Source: Caldithrix abyssi DSM 13497 (GTDB lineage: Bacteria > Calditrichota > Calditrichia > Calditrichales > Calditrichaceae). Taken from it: a stretch of 64,000 nucleotides of DNA. Made by a program: the position numbers and the translations under genes. This document shows, piece after piece, positions 43,389 to 52,904 of the stretch. The DNA is taken from assembly GCF_001886815.1 (NCBI RefSeq), contig NZ_CP018099.1, positions 2,416,501 through 2,480,500 of the forward strand. Direction: 5' to 3'. The notes under the pieces are model-generated. The model was not told where the DNA came from, searched no databases, and saw only the letters and a program-made list of their open reading frames with translations. Numbering within the stretch: position 1 is the first letter of the stretch; each line of letters starts with the position of its first letter.

Positions 43389-46361
43389 TTATTTATTTAA
43401 AATCATTTTTCTGGTTTCAACTCGATCGTTTAATTGAAGCTGGTAGTAATAAACGCCGCTGGCCAGGTTATTGGCGTTCCATTGAATTTGATAACTTCCG
43501 GCGCTCAGTGTTTTATTTACCAGTGTCGTAATTTTTCTACCCAATTGATCATAAACAACCAGTTTAACATTGCCGGCTTTATTCAGGTCAAAATGAATGA
43601 CGGTTGTGGCATTGAAAGGATTGGGATAGTTTTGTTTCAGAGCAAAATTATCCGGAATGCTAAAGGTGTTGTTGATCACGCGGATCGCCGTCGGATACTG
43701 CGCCAGGTTTTGATAAGCCGGGCCGTTAAAAGCCGGACGCGGATCCAGCTGTCCATCCTGCACGCGGCTGATGCCGTTTAGCTGTGGATTAACTTCTTCA
43801 TTGCCGTTAGCTGCGTTTTGCAGGTAGTTCTGGATGTAATCTTGCTTGCCGATGGAATCGGCCATGGTGTAGCCATTAAAATCAAACCAGATATTGTTCA
43901 AGAATTTGAGTTCGCCGTTTAACAAACGATCCTTGCTGTCGTCGGGAGAGTACGCGTCGCTGACATCAATGCCGTAGCCGTTGTAATCCCCAAAAATGGA
44001 GTTAGCGTAAATTCCGCCCCAGTTTTCGCGCAACTTAAACATCTCATCGTTATCGGGATTGTTGGCGTTTTTTCCGGAACCCAGATAGGTGGCGTTAAAA
44101 ATGGTGGCAAAGGCTTTTGGCTCGCTGTTCACCGCCGATTTCGGCGCGCCGTCGTGCTCTGCGCAGCGATTGCCAAATTCCGGATGCTGAATGGCAAACA
44201 GGAATTGCAGTTTTCCGCGATAGCCTTCGTCCATGTCAAAGCCGTCGTCTCCGCAAAAAGCGGCAATCAGATGCTTGGCGTTTACCGTTCCGCCAAACCA
44301 TTCAAAGCCGTCGTCTTTGTTGGCAAACACTTCAACGTATTCGATCACTGTTCCGCGACCAACGCCGCCCATGGTCAAGCCGTTGATCTCATTGCCTTCA
44401 CCGATTTCCGCGCCGCCGTGACGAATGGAAACGTAGCGAAATACGCCGGAGTTGTCGTCATCGTCGTTACCGCCGTACAGCCCGCGGGGTTCGGTGGTCG
44501 GAATACCTTCGATGTTGTATTCGCCGCCAGGACGGTTGATGGTTGCCTTGCCTAAAATGATGACGCCGCCCCACAAACCTTTGGTGTCGTAAGAGATGTC
44601 CACAGGATTGTTCACGTCATCAGATTCCGCCGTAAATATGATCGGACGATCGGCCGTACCTTCGGCGTAAATCTTACCGCCGCGTGCAACAATCAAAGCG
44701 CTGGCGTTTTCGCCCTGTCCGGGCATGCCTTTAATAACCGTGCCGGCTTCGATGTGCAGCACGGCGCCTTCTTCCACAAACACGCGTCCGTTCAGGTGAT
44801 ACACATTGTCCGCCGTCCAATAAACCACTTCTCCGGGCTGAATATCGTCGTCGTTCACAATAACGTCATTCGTACCAGTGGTCGGTTCGGCCAGAACGCC
44901 GTAATGATAAAGCGCCGTCCAGCCCGAAGCCCAGTCGGTCGCTCCAAACGCCCCGCGGTAATCCACTTTTTCGAAAAACTCGTCGTTGGGATACTGCGCC
45001 AGGTTTTGATAAGCCGGGCCGTTAAAAGCCGGACGCGGATCCAGCTGTCCATCCTGCACGCGGCTGATGCCGTTTAGCTGTGGATTAACTTCTTCATTGC
45101 CGTTAACCGCATTTTGCAGATAGTTCTGGATGTAATCTTGCTTGCCAATGGAATCGGCCATGGTGTATCCATTAAAATCGAACCAGATATTGTTCAAGAA
45201 TTTGAGTTCGCCGTTTAACAAACGATCCTTGCTGTCATCGGGGGAGTAGGCGTCGCTGACATCAACGCCGTAGCCGTTGTAATCTCCAAAAATGGAGTTA
45301 GCGTAAATTCCGCCCCAGTTTTCGCGCAACTTAAACATCTCATCGTTGTCGGGATTGTTGGCGTTTTTCCCGGAACCCAGATAGGTGGCGTTAAAAATGG
45401 TGGCAAAGGCTTTTGGCTCGCTGTTCACCGCCGATTTCGGAGCGCCGTCGTGCTCTGCGCAGCGATTGCCAAATTCCGGATGCTGAATGGCAAACAGGAA
45501 TTGCAGTTTTCCGCGATAGCCCTCATCCATGTCAAAGCCGTCGTCTCCGCAAAAAGCGGCAATCAGATGTTTGGCGTTTACCGTTCCGCCAAACCATTCA
45601 AAGCCGTCGTCTTTGTTGGCAAACACTTCAACGTATTCGATCACTGTTCCGCGACCAACGCCGCCCATGGTCAAGCCGTTGATCTCATTGCCTTCGCCGA
45701 TTTCCGCGCCGCCGTGACGAATGGAAACGTAGCGAAATACGCCGGAGTTGTCGTCATCGTCGTTACCGCCGTAAAGCCCGCGGGGTTCGGTGGTCGGAAT
45801 ACCTTCGATGTTGTATTCGCCGCCAGGACGGTTGATGGTTGCCTTACCTAAAATGATGACGCCGCCCCACAAACCTTTGGTGTCGTAAGAGATGTCCACG
45901 GGATTGTTCACGTCATCAGATTCCGCCGTAAATATGATCGGACGATCGGCCGTACCTTCGGCGTAAATCTTACCGCCGCGTGCAACAATCAAAGCGCTGG
46001 CGTTTTCGCCCTGTCCGGGCATGCCTTTAATAACCGTGCCGGCTTCGATGTGCAGCACGGCGCCTTCTTCCACAAACACGCGTCCGTTCAGGTGATACAC
46101 ATTGTCCGCCGTCCAATAAACCACGTCTCCGGGCTGAATATCGTCGTCGTTCACAATAACGTCATTCGTACCAGTGGTCGGTTCGGCCAGAACGCCGTAA
46201 TGATAAAGCGCCGTCCAGCCCGAAGCCCAGTCGGTCGCTCCAAATGCCCCACGGTAATCGACTTTTTCGAAAAACTCGTCGCCGGCATACGTGTTGGTCG
46301 AAAACATGAAAGATGCGACCATCATCATTAAAATAAGTGACTTTACAGTAAAACGTATCAT
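43389..46361 (-). CDS. Secreted protein with two near-identical 432-aa domains and a type IX-like sorting domain
   Basis: A 990-residue protein. The signal peptide ends near MFSTNTYAG. Two consecutive copies of a ~432-residue unit follow (about residues 27-458 and 459-890); each begins DEFFEKVDYRGAFGATDWAS and contains beta-helix-like text such as GAVLHIEAGTVIKGMPGQ and GLWGGVIILGKATI. The copies differ at only a few residues, for example GDVV versus GEVV. The last ~80 residues (NYPNPFNATTVIHFDL to TRKMILNK) are a type A C-terminal sorting domain of type IX secretion. The protein probably ends up outside the cell or on its surface. It starts behind AGGAGGAATATCA. The unit's exact family is not certain; a right-handed beta-helix seems likely. 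Confidence 0.82.
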   Translation of the reverse strand: MIRFTVKSLILMMMVASFMFSTNTYAGDEFFEKVDYRGAFGATDWASGWTALYHYGVLAEPTTGTNDVIVNDDDIQPGDVVYWTADNVYHLNGRVFVEEGAVLHIEAGTVIKGMPGQGENASALIVARGGKIYAEGTADRPIIFTAESDDVNNPVDISYDTKGLWGGVIILGKATINRPGGEYNIEGIPTTEPRGLYGGNDDDDNSGVFRYVSIRHGGAEIGEGNEINGLTMGGVGRGTVIEYVEVFANKDDGFEWFGGTVNAKHLIAAFCGDDGFDMDEGYRGKLQFLFAIQHPEFGNRCAEHDGAPKSAVNSEPKAFATIFNATYLGSGKNANNPDNDEMFKLRENWGGIYANSIFGDYNGYGVDVSDAYSPDDSKDRLLNGELKFLNNIWFDFNGYTMADSIGKQDYIQNYLQNAVNGNEEVNPQLNGISRVQDGQLDPRPAFNGPAYQNLAQYPNDEFFEKVDYRGAFGATDWASGWTALYHYGVLAEPTTGTNDVIVNDDDIQPGEVVYWTADNVYHLNGRVFVEEGAVLHIEAGTVIKGMPGQGENASALIVARGGKIYAEGTADRPIIFTAESDDVNNPVDISYDTKGLWGGVIILGKATINRPGGEYNIEGIPTTEPRGLYGGNDDDDNSGVFRYVSIRHGGAEIGEGNEINGLTMGGVGRGTVIEYVEVFANKDDGFEWFGGTVNAKHLIAAFCGDDGFDMDEGYRGKLQFLFAIQHPEFGNRCAEHDGAPKSAVNSEPKAFATIFNATYLGSGKNANNPDNDEMFKLRENWGGIYANSIFGDYNGYGIDVSDAYSPDDSKDRLLNGELKFLNNIWFDFNGYTMADSIGKQDYIQNYLQNAANGNEEVNPQLNGISRVQDGQLDPRPAFNGPAYQNLAQYPTAIRVINNTFSIPDNFALKQNYPNPFNATTVIHFDLNKAGNVKLVVYDQLGRKITTLVNKTLSAGSYQIQWNANNLASGVYYYQLQLNDRVETRKMILNK
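43693..46281. repeat. 1296-bp tandem duplication within one gene
   Basis: Segment 43693-44985 and segment 44989-46281 are almost identical at an offset of exactly 1296 bases, a multiple of three, so the frame is kept. Differences are scattered single bases, many at third codon positions. This points to a recent duplication or continuing gene conversion. Confidence 0.95.
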
Positions 46362-46621
46362 TGATATTCCTCCTTTTTATTGGTTTAATGTTTTTGCGCC
46401 ATTAAAATAGAAGGGCATTGTTAGGAAGATGTTTATGCTGAATTAATTTTGGATTAAAGGTTTTTAGGCGCCGCAAATTCCCTTAATAGAGCCCTCGACG
46501 CGCTGCGCTCGCCAGGGATGACGGCGCGAGGCGAGACGTTTTTTGTAAAAGGCCGTATCTCTACCGCCGTTGGTGTAGGGACGAAGGATTTTCATGAACA
46601 ATTCCGCGCAGGCGAACATTA

Positions 46622-46745
46622 ATGAGTCCACTCTAAAAAGATATTAGATCGAATTACATTTAAAGGGACTATTGTTTTTTTTTAGAATTACATAAAATAT
46701 ATTCCTATCCCTTCGTAAAATTCGTGGCTTTTATACTGAACTCAT
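46622..46745 (-). mobile_element. Short MITE-like element, copy 1
   Basis: A 124-bp segment bounded by ATGAGTCCACTCTAAAAAG and, inverted, ATGAGTTCAGTATAAAAG, and flanked on both sides by TA. Its reverse complement is present at 50360-50484. It contains no coding frame. Terminal inverted repeats, a TA flank and two copies fit a non-autonomous transposable element. Confidence 0.6.
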
Positions 46746-46946
46746 TACTCTTTGTACAATTAAAATAAGCCTTGCTGAAAAAACTGGCGAAAGAAATCCT
46801 AAATCTAAATCATTCTGAACGGAGCGTAAGCTTCAGCCTGGAGAAATCTGGACGGGATGAAGGCCAGCCCAGGAAATCCTTGCCGAGTTGAGTGGTTAAA
46901 TTATCAAAAAAAATTCTCATGCCTTACAGCGGTAAGTAAGACATTC

Positions 46947-46998
46947 TGCACTGGTTGCTTGCACTGGCTGCCTGCACTGGATGCTTGCACTGGCTGCC
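46947..46998. repeat. 13-bp tandem repeat, four units
   Basis: Four consecutive units are TGCACTGGTTGCT, TGCACTGGCTGCC, TGCACTGGATGCT and TGCACTGGCTGCC. Confidence 0.85.
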
Positions 46999-47028
46999 TT
47001 AGGGGAGCAGTGGGTGAGGGCCATTGAA

Positions 47029-47130
47029 ACTATTTTTAATTAAAAATATTCTTTGCGCCCTTTGAGATCTCTCTGAGCTTTCTGTGGTTTTTAAATCCCT
47101 GCGGAAATGTTTTTGGTTGCGGCTTTTTGC
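47029..47130 (+). repeat. Dispersed repeat of the 'TTTGCGCCCTTTG' family
   Basis: The stretch from AAACTATTTTTAATTAAAAA through CTTTGCGCCCTTTGAG to GGTTGCGGCTTTTTGCC matches, in inverted orientation, the copies at 54911-55142 and 62950-63195. It is diverged and non-coding. Confidence 0.65.
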
Positions 47131-47270
47131 CTTAAAATGAAGTCAAAGCTGTGAAAAAAGATTTACATTTTATTGTTTTGTTTATTAATTTCTTTTCTCA
47201 AATAAAAGTAAAAAAAAGGAACGTGATAAATTTAACAAAGAAAATACGTCATTAAAGAAAGGAGCTGCTT

Positions 47271-48812
47271 ATGTTTGATCGCAGTATTTTAGAGAAGTTA
47301 GGTATAAAGGAAGAAAATTTTGGCGCTTGCACCGGTCTGGAATGGAGTAAAACCACAGATGCCGGTGTGTTAGAGGTGCATTCACCCATCGACGGCAAGC
47401 TGATCGCCCGAGTTTACCAGGCTTCTGCAGAAGATTATGAACGCGTTGTACAAAAAGCGGAGGAAGCCTTTAAATATTGGCGAACCATTCCTGCGCCCAG
47501 ACGCGGTGAAATCGTTCGTCAGATTGGCCTGCGTTTACGCGAATACAAAGATTTACTGGGCCGCCTGGTCACTTATGAAATGGGCAAATCCATACAGGAA
47601 GGCTGGGGCGAAGTGCAGGAAATGATTGACATTTGCGATTTTGCCGTGGGACAATCGCGCATGTTGTATGGCTTTACCATGCATTCCGAGCGCCCAAACC
47701 ACCGAATGTACGAACAATACCATCCGCTGGGCCCTGTGGCCATTATTACGGCCTTTAATTTTCCGGTTGCAGTATGGGCCTGGAACGCCATGATTGCCAC
47801 TGTTGCCGGCGACACCAACATCTGGAAACCCGCCTCCAAGGTTCCTTTAACTGCCATTGCCGTTCAGAACATTGTAGGCGAGATTGTTAAGGAAAACGAC
47901 CTGCCGGAAGGATTGTTTAATCTGGTAATTGGAAAAGGCTCCGTGATAGGCGAGAGAATCCTGGAAGATAAACGCATCCCGCTGGTATCTTTAACCGGAT
48001 CTACAGCCGTAGGACGTCATGCGGCGACTAAAATATCCGCGCGGTTAGGTAAATATATTCTGGAATTAGGCGGTAACAATGCCATTATCTTAACACCGGA
48101 CGCCAATCTGGAACTGGCCGTTCCCGCCATCGTATTTGGCGCTGTTGGCACCGCCGGTCAACGTTGTACGACCACACGCCGACTGATTATTCACGAATCC
48201 ATATACGACCGTGTTAAGGAATCGCTGATTAAAGCTTACAAAAGCGTGCGTATCGGAAATCCTTTGGATGATAAGATTCACATGGGGCCGCTGGTTGATA
48301 AAGGCGCTGTGGATACCTATCTCAAAGCCCTGGAGCAGGTTAAAGCCGAAGGCGGAAAGATTATTTACGGCGGCGAAGTTTTAACCGGCCCCGGTTACGA
48401 AGCCGGCACCTATGTTTTGCCCACGCTGGTTGAAGCCGAAAATCACTACCAGATCGTTCAGGAAGAAACCTTCGCGCCGATCCTGTATTTGATCAAATAT
48501 AAGGGCAGCGTGGAAAATGCCATTGAGATTCATAACGATGTGGTGCAGGGATTGTCTTCGTCTATTTTTACCAACAACCTGCAGGAAGCGGAAACATTCC
48601 TTTCGGCCTGGGGTTCAGATTGCGGCATTGCCAATGTTAACATCGGTACCTCCGGCGCTGAGATTGGCGGCGCTTTTGGCGGCGAAAAAGAGACCGGCGG
48701 CGGAAGAGAATCCGGCTCCGATGCTTGGAAAGCTTACATGCGCAGGCAAACCAATACCATCAATTTCGGAAAAGAACTGCCCCTGGCACAGGGTATTAAA
48801 TTCGAAATCTAA
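47271..48812 (+). CDS. ALDH7-type aldehyde dehydrogenase (aminoadipate-semialdehyde dehydrogenase family)
   Basis: A 513-residue NAD(P)-dependent aldehyde dehydrogenase. ITAFNFPVAVWAWNAMIA and SLTGSTAVGRHAATKI form the cofactor region, LELGGNNAIIL holds the general-base Glu, and TAGQRCTTTRRLIIH holds the catalytic Cys. The C-terminal GSDAWKAYMRRQTNTIN is close to the antiquitin/ALDH7A1 pattern, so the likely substrate is alpha-aminoadipic semialdehyde (piperideine-6-carboxylate) of lysine catabolism. Length is as expected. It starts behind AAAGGAGCTGC. It is transcribed alone and ends in a strong terminator. No other lysine-degradation gene is near, so the pathway is inferred from the family only. 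Confidence 0.9.
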   Translation: MFDRSILEKLGIKEENFGACTGLEWSKTTDAGVLEVHSPIDGKLIARVYQASAEDYERVVQKAEEAFKYWRTIPAPRRGEIVRQIGLRLREYKDLLGRLVTYEMGKSIQEGWGEVQEMIDICDFAVGQSRMLYGFTMHSERPNHRMYEQYHPLGPVAIITAFNFPVAVWAWNAMIATVAGDTNIWKPASKVPLTAIAVQNIVGEIVKENDLPEGLFNLVIGKGSVIGERILEDKRIPLVSLTGSTAVGRHAATKISARLGKYILELGGNNAIILTPDANLELAVPAIVFGAVGTAGQRCTTTRRLIIHESIYDRVKESLIKAYKSVRIGNPLDDKIHMGPLVDKGAVDTYLKALEQVKAEGGKIIYGGEVLTGPGYEAGTYVLPTLVEAENHYQIVQEETFAPILYLIKYKGSVENAIEIHNDVVQGLSSSIFTNNLQEAETFLSAWGSDCGIANVNIGTSGAEIGGAFGGEKETGGGRESGSDAWKAYMRRQTNTINFGKELPLAQGIKFEI

Positions 48813-48819
48813 AAAAAGA

Positions 48820-48850
48820 AAGAAAGGGCTCCTCGCGAGCCCTTTCTTTT
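48820..48850 (+). terminator. Terminator of the ALDH7 gene
   Basis: AAGAAAGGGCTC pairs with GAGCCCTTTCTT around a 5-base loop, and TT plus further T residues follow. It begins within ten bases of the stop codon. Confidence 0.9.
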
Positions 48851-49050
48851 TAAATATAGAAGATTTTATCTTCGCAGTTTATTGCATCGCTATCGCCATG
48901 CAATGGACGCTGTATTTTTCAACTCTTTTAAACGCCTAAACCATTTTGTTTTTGATCGTAATCTGACAAAAAATGTTTTTCTCCGCTGTATCTGAATGCG
49001 ATACGCTTGCGCAACTCATTTTCTTCAGGCGAAAAAAGTCAACCGCTATT

Positions 49051-49695
49051 TTAAAATTCGTAACCGAACAGAATGAAAAGGTTGTCAGCCGGAATGGTTA
49101 ACTTTTTGTCGCCATTAAGCCCCAGCCAGTCACCCGATCGCTCATACGTTGGGCTGGCCATGCAATAACGGATGGCCAGGTTCATCTTGAACACAGAAAG
49201 ACCGGCGCCAAGGCCATACCCAAGGGTCGTGGTGCTGGAATAGGTGTAGGTCGTTTTTGTAAAACCATCGGTGGTGTAAATATCTGGATAATTGGAAAAC
49301 AAAAGCCCGAAAAGACCGGAGCCGTAAATAAATACATTTTCAGAAAGCGCTTTTCTCAAGCTCAAACCAGTCATTGCCCAGACTGAAAAATGGTCGTCCG
49401 CCACCAATCCCATTTCAAAAAGCTGGTCTTGCATGGCGTTGGCATCCGTACTGTTAGAGGAAAAAATTAAACTGGAAACCCAGGTTGCTTTATGAATATT
49501 TTTCCTGAGTTCTACCATGGCGCCGATCCCGTTTTGGGCATAACCGCTTTTATCGCCGTTAGTTTCGGCGTACTCTCCCTGAGGCAGGGAAGGACCGATA
49601 TAGATGCCCACATGAAATTCAGAATCGGGCTTTTGCGCCAGAGTCATGTTAAAAGCTAATAAAATAGTCAGAATAATTAATGCCGCTGTTCTCAT
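49051..49695 (-). CDS. Outer-membrane beta-barrel protein
   Basis: A 214-residue protein with a signal peptide (RTAALIILTILLAFNMTLAQ) and then alternating strands: FHVGIYIGPSLPQGEY, GIGAMVELRKN, WVSSLIFSS, SVWAMTGLSLRKAL, NVFIYGSGLFGLLFSN, GYGLGAGLSVFKMNLAIRY, and a terminal strand NLFILFGYEF ending in Phe. This is the pattern of a small porin-like or OmpA-type barrel of eight or so strands. Such proteins sit in the outer membrane and may be structural or adhesive. It stands alone, facing the ALDH7 gene. No enzyme motif is seen. Confidence 0.8.
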   Translation of the reverse strand: MRTAALIILTILLAFNMTLAQKPDSEFHVGIYIGPSLPQGEYAETNGDKSGYAQNGIGAMVELRKNIHKATWVSSLIFSSNSTDANAMQDQLFEMGLVADDHFSVWAMTGLSLRKALSENVFIYGSGLFGLLFSNYPDIYTTDGFTKTTYTYSSTTTLGYGLGAGLSVFKMNLAIRYCMASPTYERSGDWLGLNGDKKLTIPADNLFILFGYEF

Positions 49696-49954
49696 GTTGA
49701 TTTTCCCTCATTTTAATTTCCTTTCCTAATAATTTACTTTAAAATATTTTAGTTTCAAGAATGTTTTAATCAGCGGACGGGAGAGATTGAAACAGAAAAT
49801 TCTTAATCATCAATTAAGAATTAAAAATTAAATATTGAGGGAGTGCAAGATTTGTCACGAGAAGCGGGAGGTCATGCCTGAAGTTTTCTCCTCCTGTCAT
49901 TTCGATTCCACCATGGCGAGAGATAAATCTTTTTTTGCTCACGTTCGTTTCTTC

Positions 49955-50165
49955 CCCGCTCCCTGAGCGTAGTCGAAGGGAGCGCAGTCTAAGAGAACGC
50001 TAAATGGGTCATGCCCACCATCGCTCGTTTTGATACGCCCCGCTATCGAAAGTACACGAAGGACGTTAAATCCAGCCCGATGGCTCAGTCATCGAGTCAT
50101 GGTAATACGCGAAAATGGAATTTGCCTCCGCTCCCTGAGCGTAGTCGAAGGGAGCGAGTTAGGGC
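49955..50165. repeat. REP-containing interspersed repeat, copy 1
   Basis: The unit begins and ends with GCTCCCTGAGCGTAGTCGAA followed by GGGAGC, a palindromic REP hairpin (GCTCCCT/AGGGAGC). In between it runs through GGTCATGCCCACCATCGCTC, TGATACGCCCCGCTATCGAA and CCGATGGCTCAGTCAT. The same order recurs at 57950-58255. Confidence 0.85.
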
Positions 50166-50321
50166 TGACTCAGTTCGCCGGCTTTTGTCGTTTCTCTCCC
50201 GCCCAGGAAGGAAAGAAATCTTTCAACGCCAATAAATAAAGACAACCGCTCCTTAAAAATTTACTCATCGTTCATCAATCATCCCTTCTCCAGCGGAGGA
50301 GAAATGGCTGCTAAAAAAAGA

Positions 50322-50622
50322 GGGTGTCTCAAAAGCGACATCAAATGTATATTTATAAAATGAGTTCAGTATAAAAACCACGAATTTCACGAATGGACAC
50401 GAATATATTTTATGTAATTTAAATAAAAACAATAGTACCATTTACATGAAATTCGATAACAATACCTTTTTAGAGGGGACTCATAAAATAATAGGTAAAA
50501 GTTTACAATAGCCCTCTCCCCCTTTCCCCCTCTACCGAAAATCGGGAGAGGGGGAATTAAAGGGGGTGAGGGAAAGAAAAACTTTATAAAAATACATTGT
50601 CTTTGACTTTTGGGACAGTCCC
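50322..50622. mobile_element. MITE-like element with ~40-bp inverted ends
   Basis: The left end reads GGGTGTCTCAAAAGCGACAT, then CAAATGTATATTTATAAA. The right end, inverted, reads GGGACTGTCCCAAAAGTCAA, then AGACAATGTATTTTTATAAA. The 301-bp element has no coding frame. Its interior holds another small element (50360-50484) and the palindromic CCCTCTACCGAAAATCGGGA stretch. The left end is shared with 745-793 next to the DruA-like gene. Confidence 0.65.
50360..50484 (+). mobile_element. Short MITE-like element, copy 2, nested
   Basis: The reverse complement of 46622-46745, beginning ATGAGTTCAGTATAAAAAC and ending GAGGGGACTCAT. It lies inside the 301-bp element, close to its left inverted repeat, so it inserted later. 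Confidence 0.6.
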
Positions 50623-50634
50623 TTTAAGAGCTTT

Positions 50635-52821
50635 TTACAGCATAAACAGCATTTCAGAATATTTTGGTAGGGGCCAGAGTTCATCGGGAATGATGGCTTC
50701 CAGTTGATCGGCCGGTCTGCGCGTCGCTTCAATCTGATCGACGATGCGATCGGCGAAGAATCTGGCCTGTTTTTCAATATCTTCAATGGTCAGCCCTTCT
50801 TTTAACAGAGCTTTCAATTTTTGGCACTCCTGATGCAATTCGGAGATCGTTGCATTGATTTTGTTTAAGGAGTCGATCAGGATTTCCAGCCCCAGGCCAT
50901 TGGTCACACTGGCCACGGCATGGGTTTCTTTGATGGCTACAGCTAAACGGGTTTGATATTCAACGGCCGCCGGTAAGATTTTCGTTTGAATCATATCGCA
51001 GATCGTATCGGCCTCGATGTCTAAGGTTTTTACGTATTGTTCCAGTTTAATATGGTAACGCGCTTCCAGCTCTTCGCGAGAAAATACCTTTTGACGTTCC
51101 AGCATGGCCACATTCTTGGGATCGATAAGAGCGGCCAGGGCGTAACCGGTTCGTTTAATATTGGGCAAACCGCGCTTTTCCGCTTCTTCTTCCCATTCCT
51201 TGCTGTAGTTGTTGCCTTCAAAGCGGATGCGTTCGGTCTCGATAATAAATTTGCGCAACACAGAAAGAACGGCGGCTTTAAACTCCGTGCCTTTTTCCAG
51301 TTCTTTCTGGATGTCTTTGATAATAATATCGATCGAGTCGGCCACGGCGGCGCTTAAGAAGATATTGGGCATGGAAATGGAAGCCGAAGAACCAACCGCT
51401 CTGAATTCAAACTTGTTGCCGGTGAAGGCAAATGGAGACGTTCGGTTACGGTCGGTGTTGTCCCTTAAAATAGATGGCAACTGGCTGATCCCGAGGTCGA
51501 TGATGAATTCTTCGGTGCGTTTGATTTCTTTGCCTGCTTTAATATCATCCAGTATCTCCGTTAATCGCTCGCCCAGAAAGACCGACATAATGGCCGGGGG
51601 AGCTTCATTGGCGCCCAGGCGGTGGTCGTTCCCGGCGGAAGCGATGGAGGCACGCAGCAGATCGCCATAATCATTTACCGCCTTTAAAACCGAAACCAGA
51701 AATACCAGGAATTGTAAATTTTCTTCCGGCGTTTTCCCCGGATCCAGTAAATTGTTGCCCTGCGAGTCAGATAATGACCAGTTGTTATGCTTGCCGCTAC
51801 CATTAACGCCTTTAAATGGTTTTTCGTGTAATAATAACGCCAGGCCATGACGCGCAGCCACTCGCTTCAAAACTTCCATGATCAACTGGTTGCGGTCGGC
51901 TCCTATATTCATCTCGGCAAAGATGGGCGCAATTTCAAACTGATGCGGAGCTACTTCGTTATGTCTGGTTTTGGCTGGCACGCCCAGGCGATAGAGCTCG
52001 TTTTCAGCGTCCTGCATAAAAGCCAACACGCGTTCTTTGATGGAGCCAAAGTAATGATCTTCCAGCTGTTGACCCTTGGGCGGCTCTGCGCCGAGCAAGG
52101 TGCGGCCGGCCACGCGTAAATCCGGCCTGAGGTTAAAAAAGCGTTTGTCGATTAAGAAATACTCCTGTTCCGTGCCTACCGTTGGAACCACACGAGTTGC
52201 CGTTTTATTGCCAAATAACTTAAGAAGCGCCAGTCCCGATCGATTAATGGCATCCATGGATCGCAAAAGCGGCGTCTTTTTGTCCAGGGCTTCTCCGTTG
52301 TAACTGATGAACACCGAAGGAATACACAAAATACCGCCGCCATTGGGCCCTTCGACGATGAATGCCGGGCTGGAAGGGTCCCACATGGTGTAACCGCGGG
52401 CTTCAAAAGTGGCGCGCATGCCTCCGCTGGGAAAGGAAGAGGCGTCGGGTTCGCCCTGCACAAGCTGGTCCCCTTTAAAGCGCTCGATGATCTGCCCGTC
52501 GCTTTCCACTTCATAAAATGAATCGTGTTTTTCAGCCGTTAAGCCGGTTTGCGGCTGAAACCAGTGTGTAAAATGCGTAACGCCCTTGCTGATTGCCCAC
52601 TCCTTCATGGCGTGCGCTACGCTGTTGGCAATACTTAAATCCAGCTTCTCGCCGGCTTTAATGGTTTTGATTAATTTTTTGTAAACATCCTTGGGCAGCT
52701 TTTCGCGCATCACGCGATCATTAAAGGTGTTTTCACCGAATTGAAACGGTTTTAATTGTTCGTAGGTGCGGGGGGATGGTGTAATTAACTCTAAAGCAAT
52801 TTGTTCGCGTACAGATGGCAT
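50635..52821 (-). CDS. glnN: Glutamine synthetase type III
   Basis: A 728-residue enzyme that makes glutamine from glutamate, ammonia and ATP. The length, the N-terminal FQFGENTFNDRVMREKLPK and the GSIII-specific GKHNNWSLSDSQGNNLLDP (around residue 345) identify the GlnN class found in Bacteroidota and some others; type I enzymes are ~470 residues. ATP and metal residues lie in RHNEVAPHQFEIAPIF and NRTSPFAFTGNKFEFR. The start follows AAAGGAGAT. A near-perfect -24/-12 promoter lies about 70-80 bases upstream, so transcription is probably sigma-54 dependent and under nitrogen control by the divergent activator. It stands alone as a transcription unit. Confidence 0.95.
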   Translation of the reverse strand: MPSVREQIALELITPSPRTYEQLKPFQFGENTFNDRVMREKLPKDVYKKLIKTIKAGEKLDLSIANSVAHAMKEWAISKGVTHFTHWFQPQTGLTAEKHDSFYEVESDGQIIERFKGDQLVQGEPDASSFPSGGMRATFEARGYTMWDPSSPAFIVEGPNGGGILCIPSVFISYNGEALDKKTPLLRSMDAINRSGLALLKLFGNKTATRVVPTVGTEQEYFLIDKRFFNLRPDLRVAGRTLLGAEPPKGQQLEDHYFGSIKERVLAFMQDAENELYRLGVPAKTRHNEVAPHQFEIAPIFAEMNIGADRNQLIMEVLKRVAARHGLALLLHEKPFKGVNGSGKHNNWSLSDSQGNNLLDPGKTPEENLQFLVFLVSVLKAVNDYGDLLRASIASAGNDHRLGANEAPPAIMSVFLGERLTEILDDIKAGKEIKRTEEFIIDLGISQLPSILRDNTDRNRTSPFAFTGNKFEFRAVGSSASISMPNIFLSAAVADSIDIIIKDIQKELEKGTEFKAAVLSVLRKFIIETERIRFEGNNYSKEWEEEAEKRGLPNIKRTGYALAALIDPKNVAMLERQKVFSREELEARYHIKLEQYVKTLDIEADTICDMIQTKILPAAVEYQTRLAVAIKETHAVASVTNGLGLEILIDSLNKINATISELHQECQKLKALLKEGLTIEDIEKQARFFADRIVDQIEATRRPADQLEAIIPDELWPLPKYSEMLFML

Positions 52822-52887
52822 TTTAATCTCCTTTTATGGTTACTCATCCTTAATTATTTTTGTTTTCAATAATTATTGAAATTATAT

Positions 52888-52904
52888 TGGCATAAATCAT
52901 GCCA
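52888..52904 (-). promoter_or_regulatory. Sigma-54 (-24/-12) promoter of glnN, nearly palindromic
   Basis: Read toward glnN, TGGCATGATTTATGCCA has the invariant GG and GC with the correct 10-base gap, and TGGCA and TGC match the consensus. Transcription would start near 52878, about 57 bases before the ATG. Because the site is almost a palindrome, the other strand (TGGCATAAATCATGCC) also meets the consensus and could fire toward the regulator gene. Confidence 0.72.

Larger units (their letters stand above)
46362..47270. other. Repeat-rich non-coding region
   Basis: No gene is supported. It contains a MITE-like copy (46622-46745), a 13-bp tandem repeat (46947-46998) and a dispersed repeat copy (47029-47130). 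The promoters of the two divergent flanking genes must also lie here. AAAGGAGCTGC precedes the dehydrogenase start. Confidence 0.6.
49696..50634. other. Repeat-filled non-coding region
   Basis: No gene is supported. The region is made largely of a REP-bearing repeat (49955-50165) and a MITE-like element (50322-50622) with a second short element inside. Glutamine synthetase ends 13 bases to the right, so its terminator may be provided by these repeats. Confidence 0.6.

Noticed and set aside
44117-45851. Long plus-strand frames of 89-133 codons opposite the duplicated secreted-protein gene
   Set aside because: They are antisense shadows; they occur twice only because the gene is duplicated.
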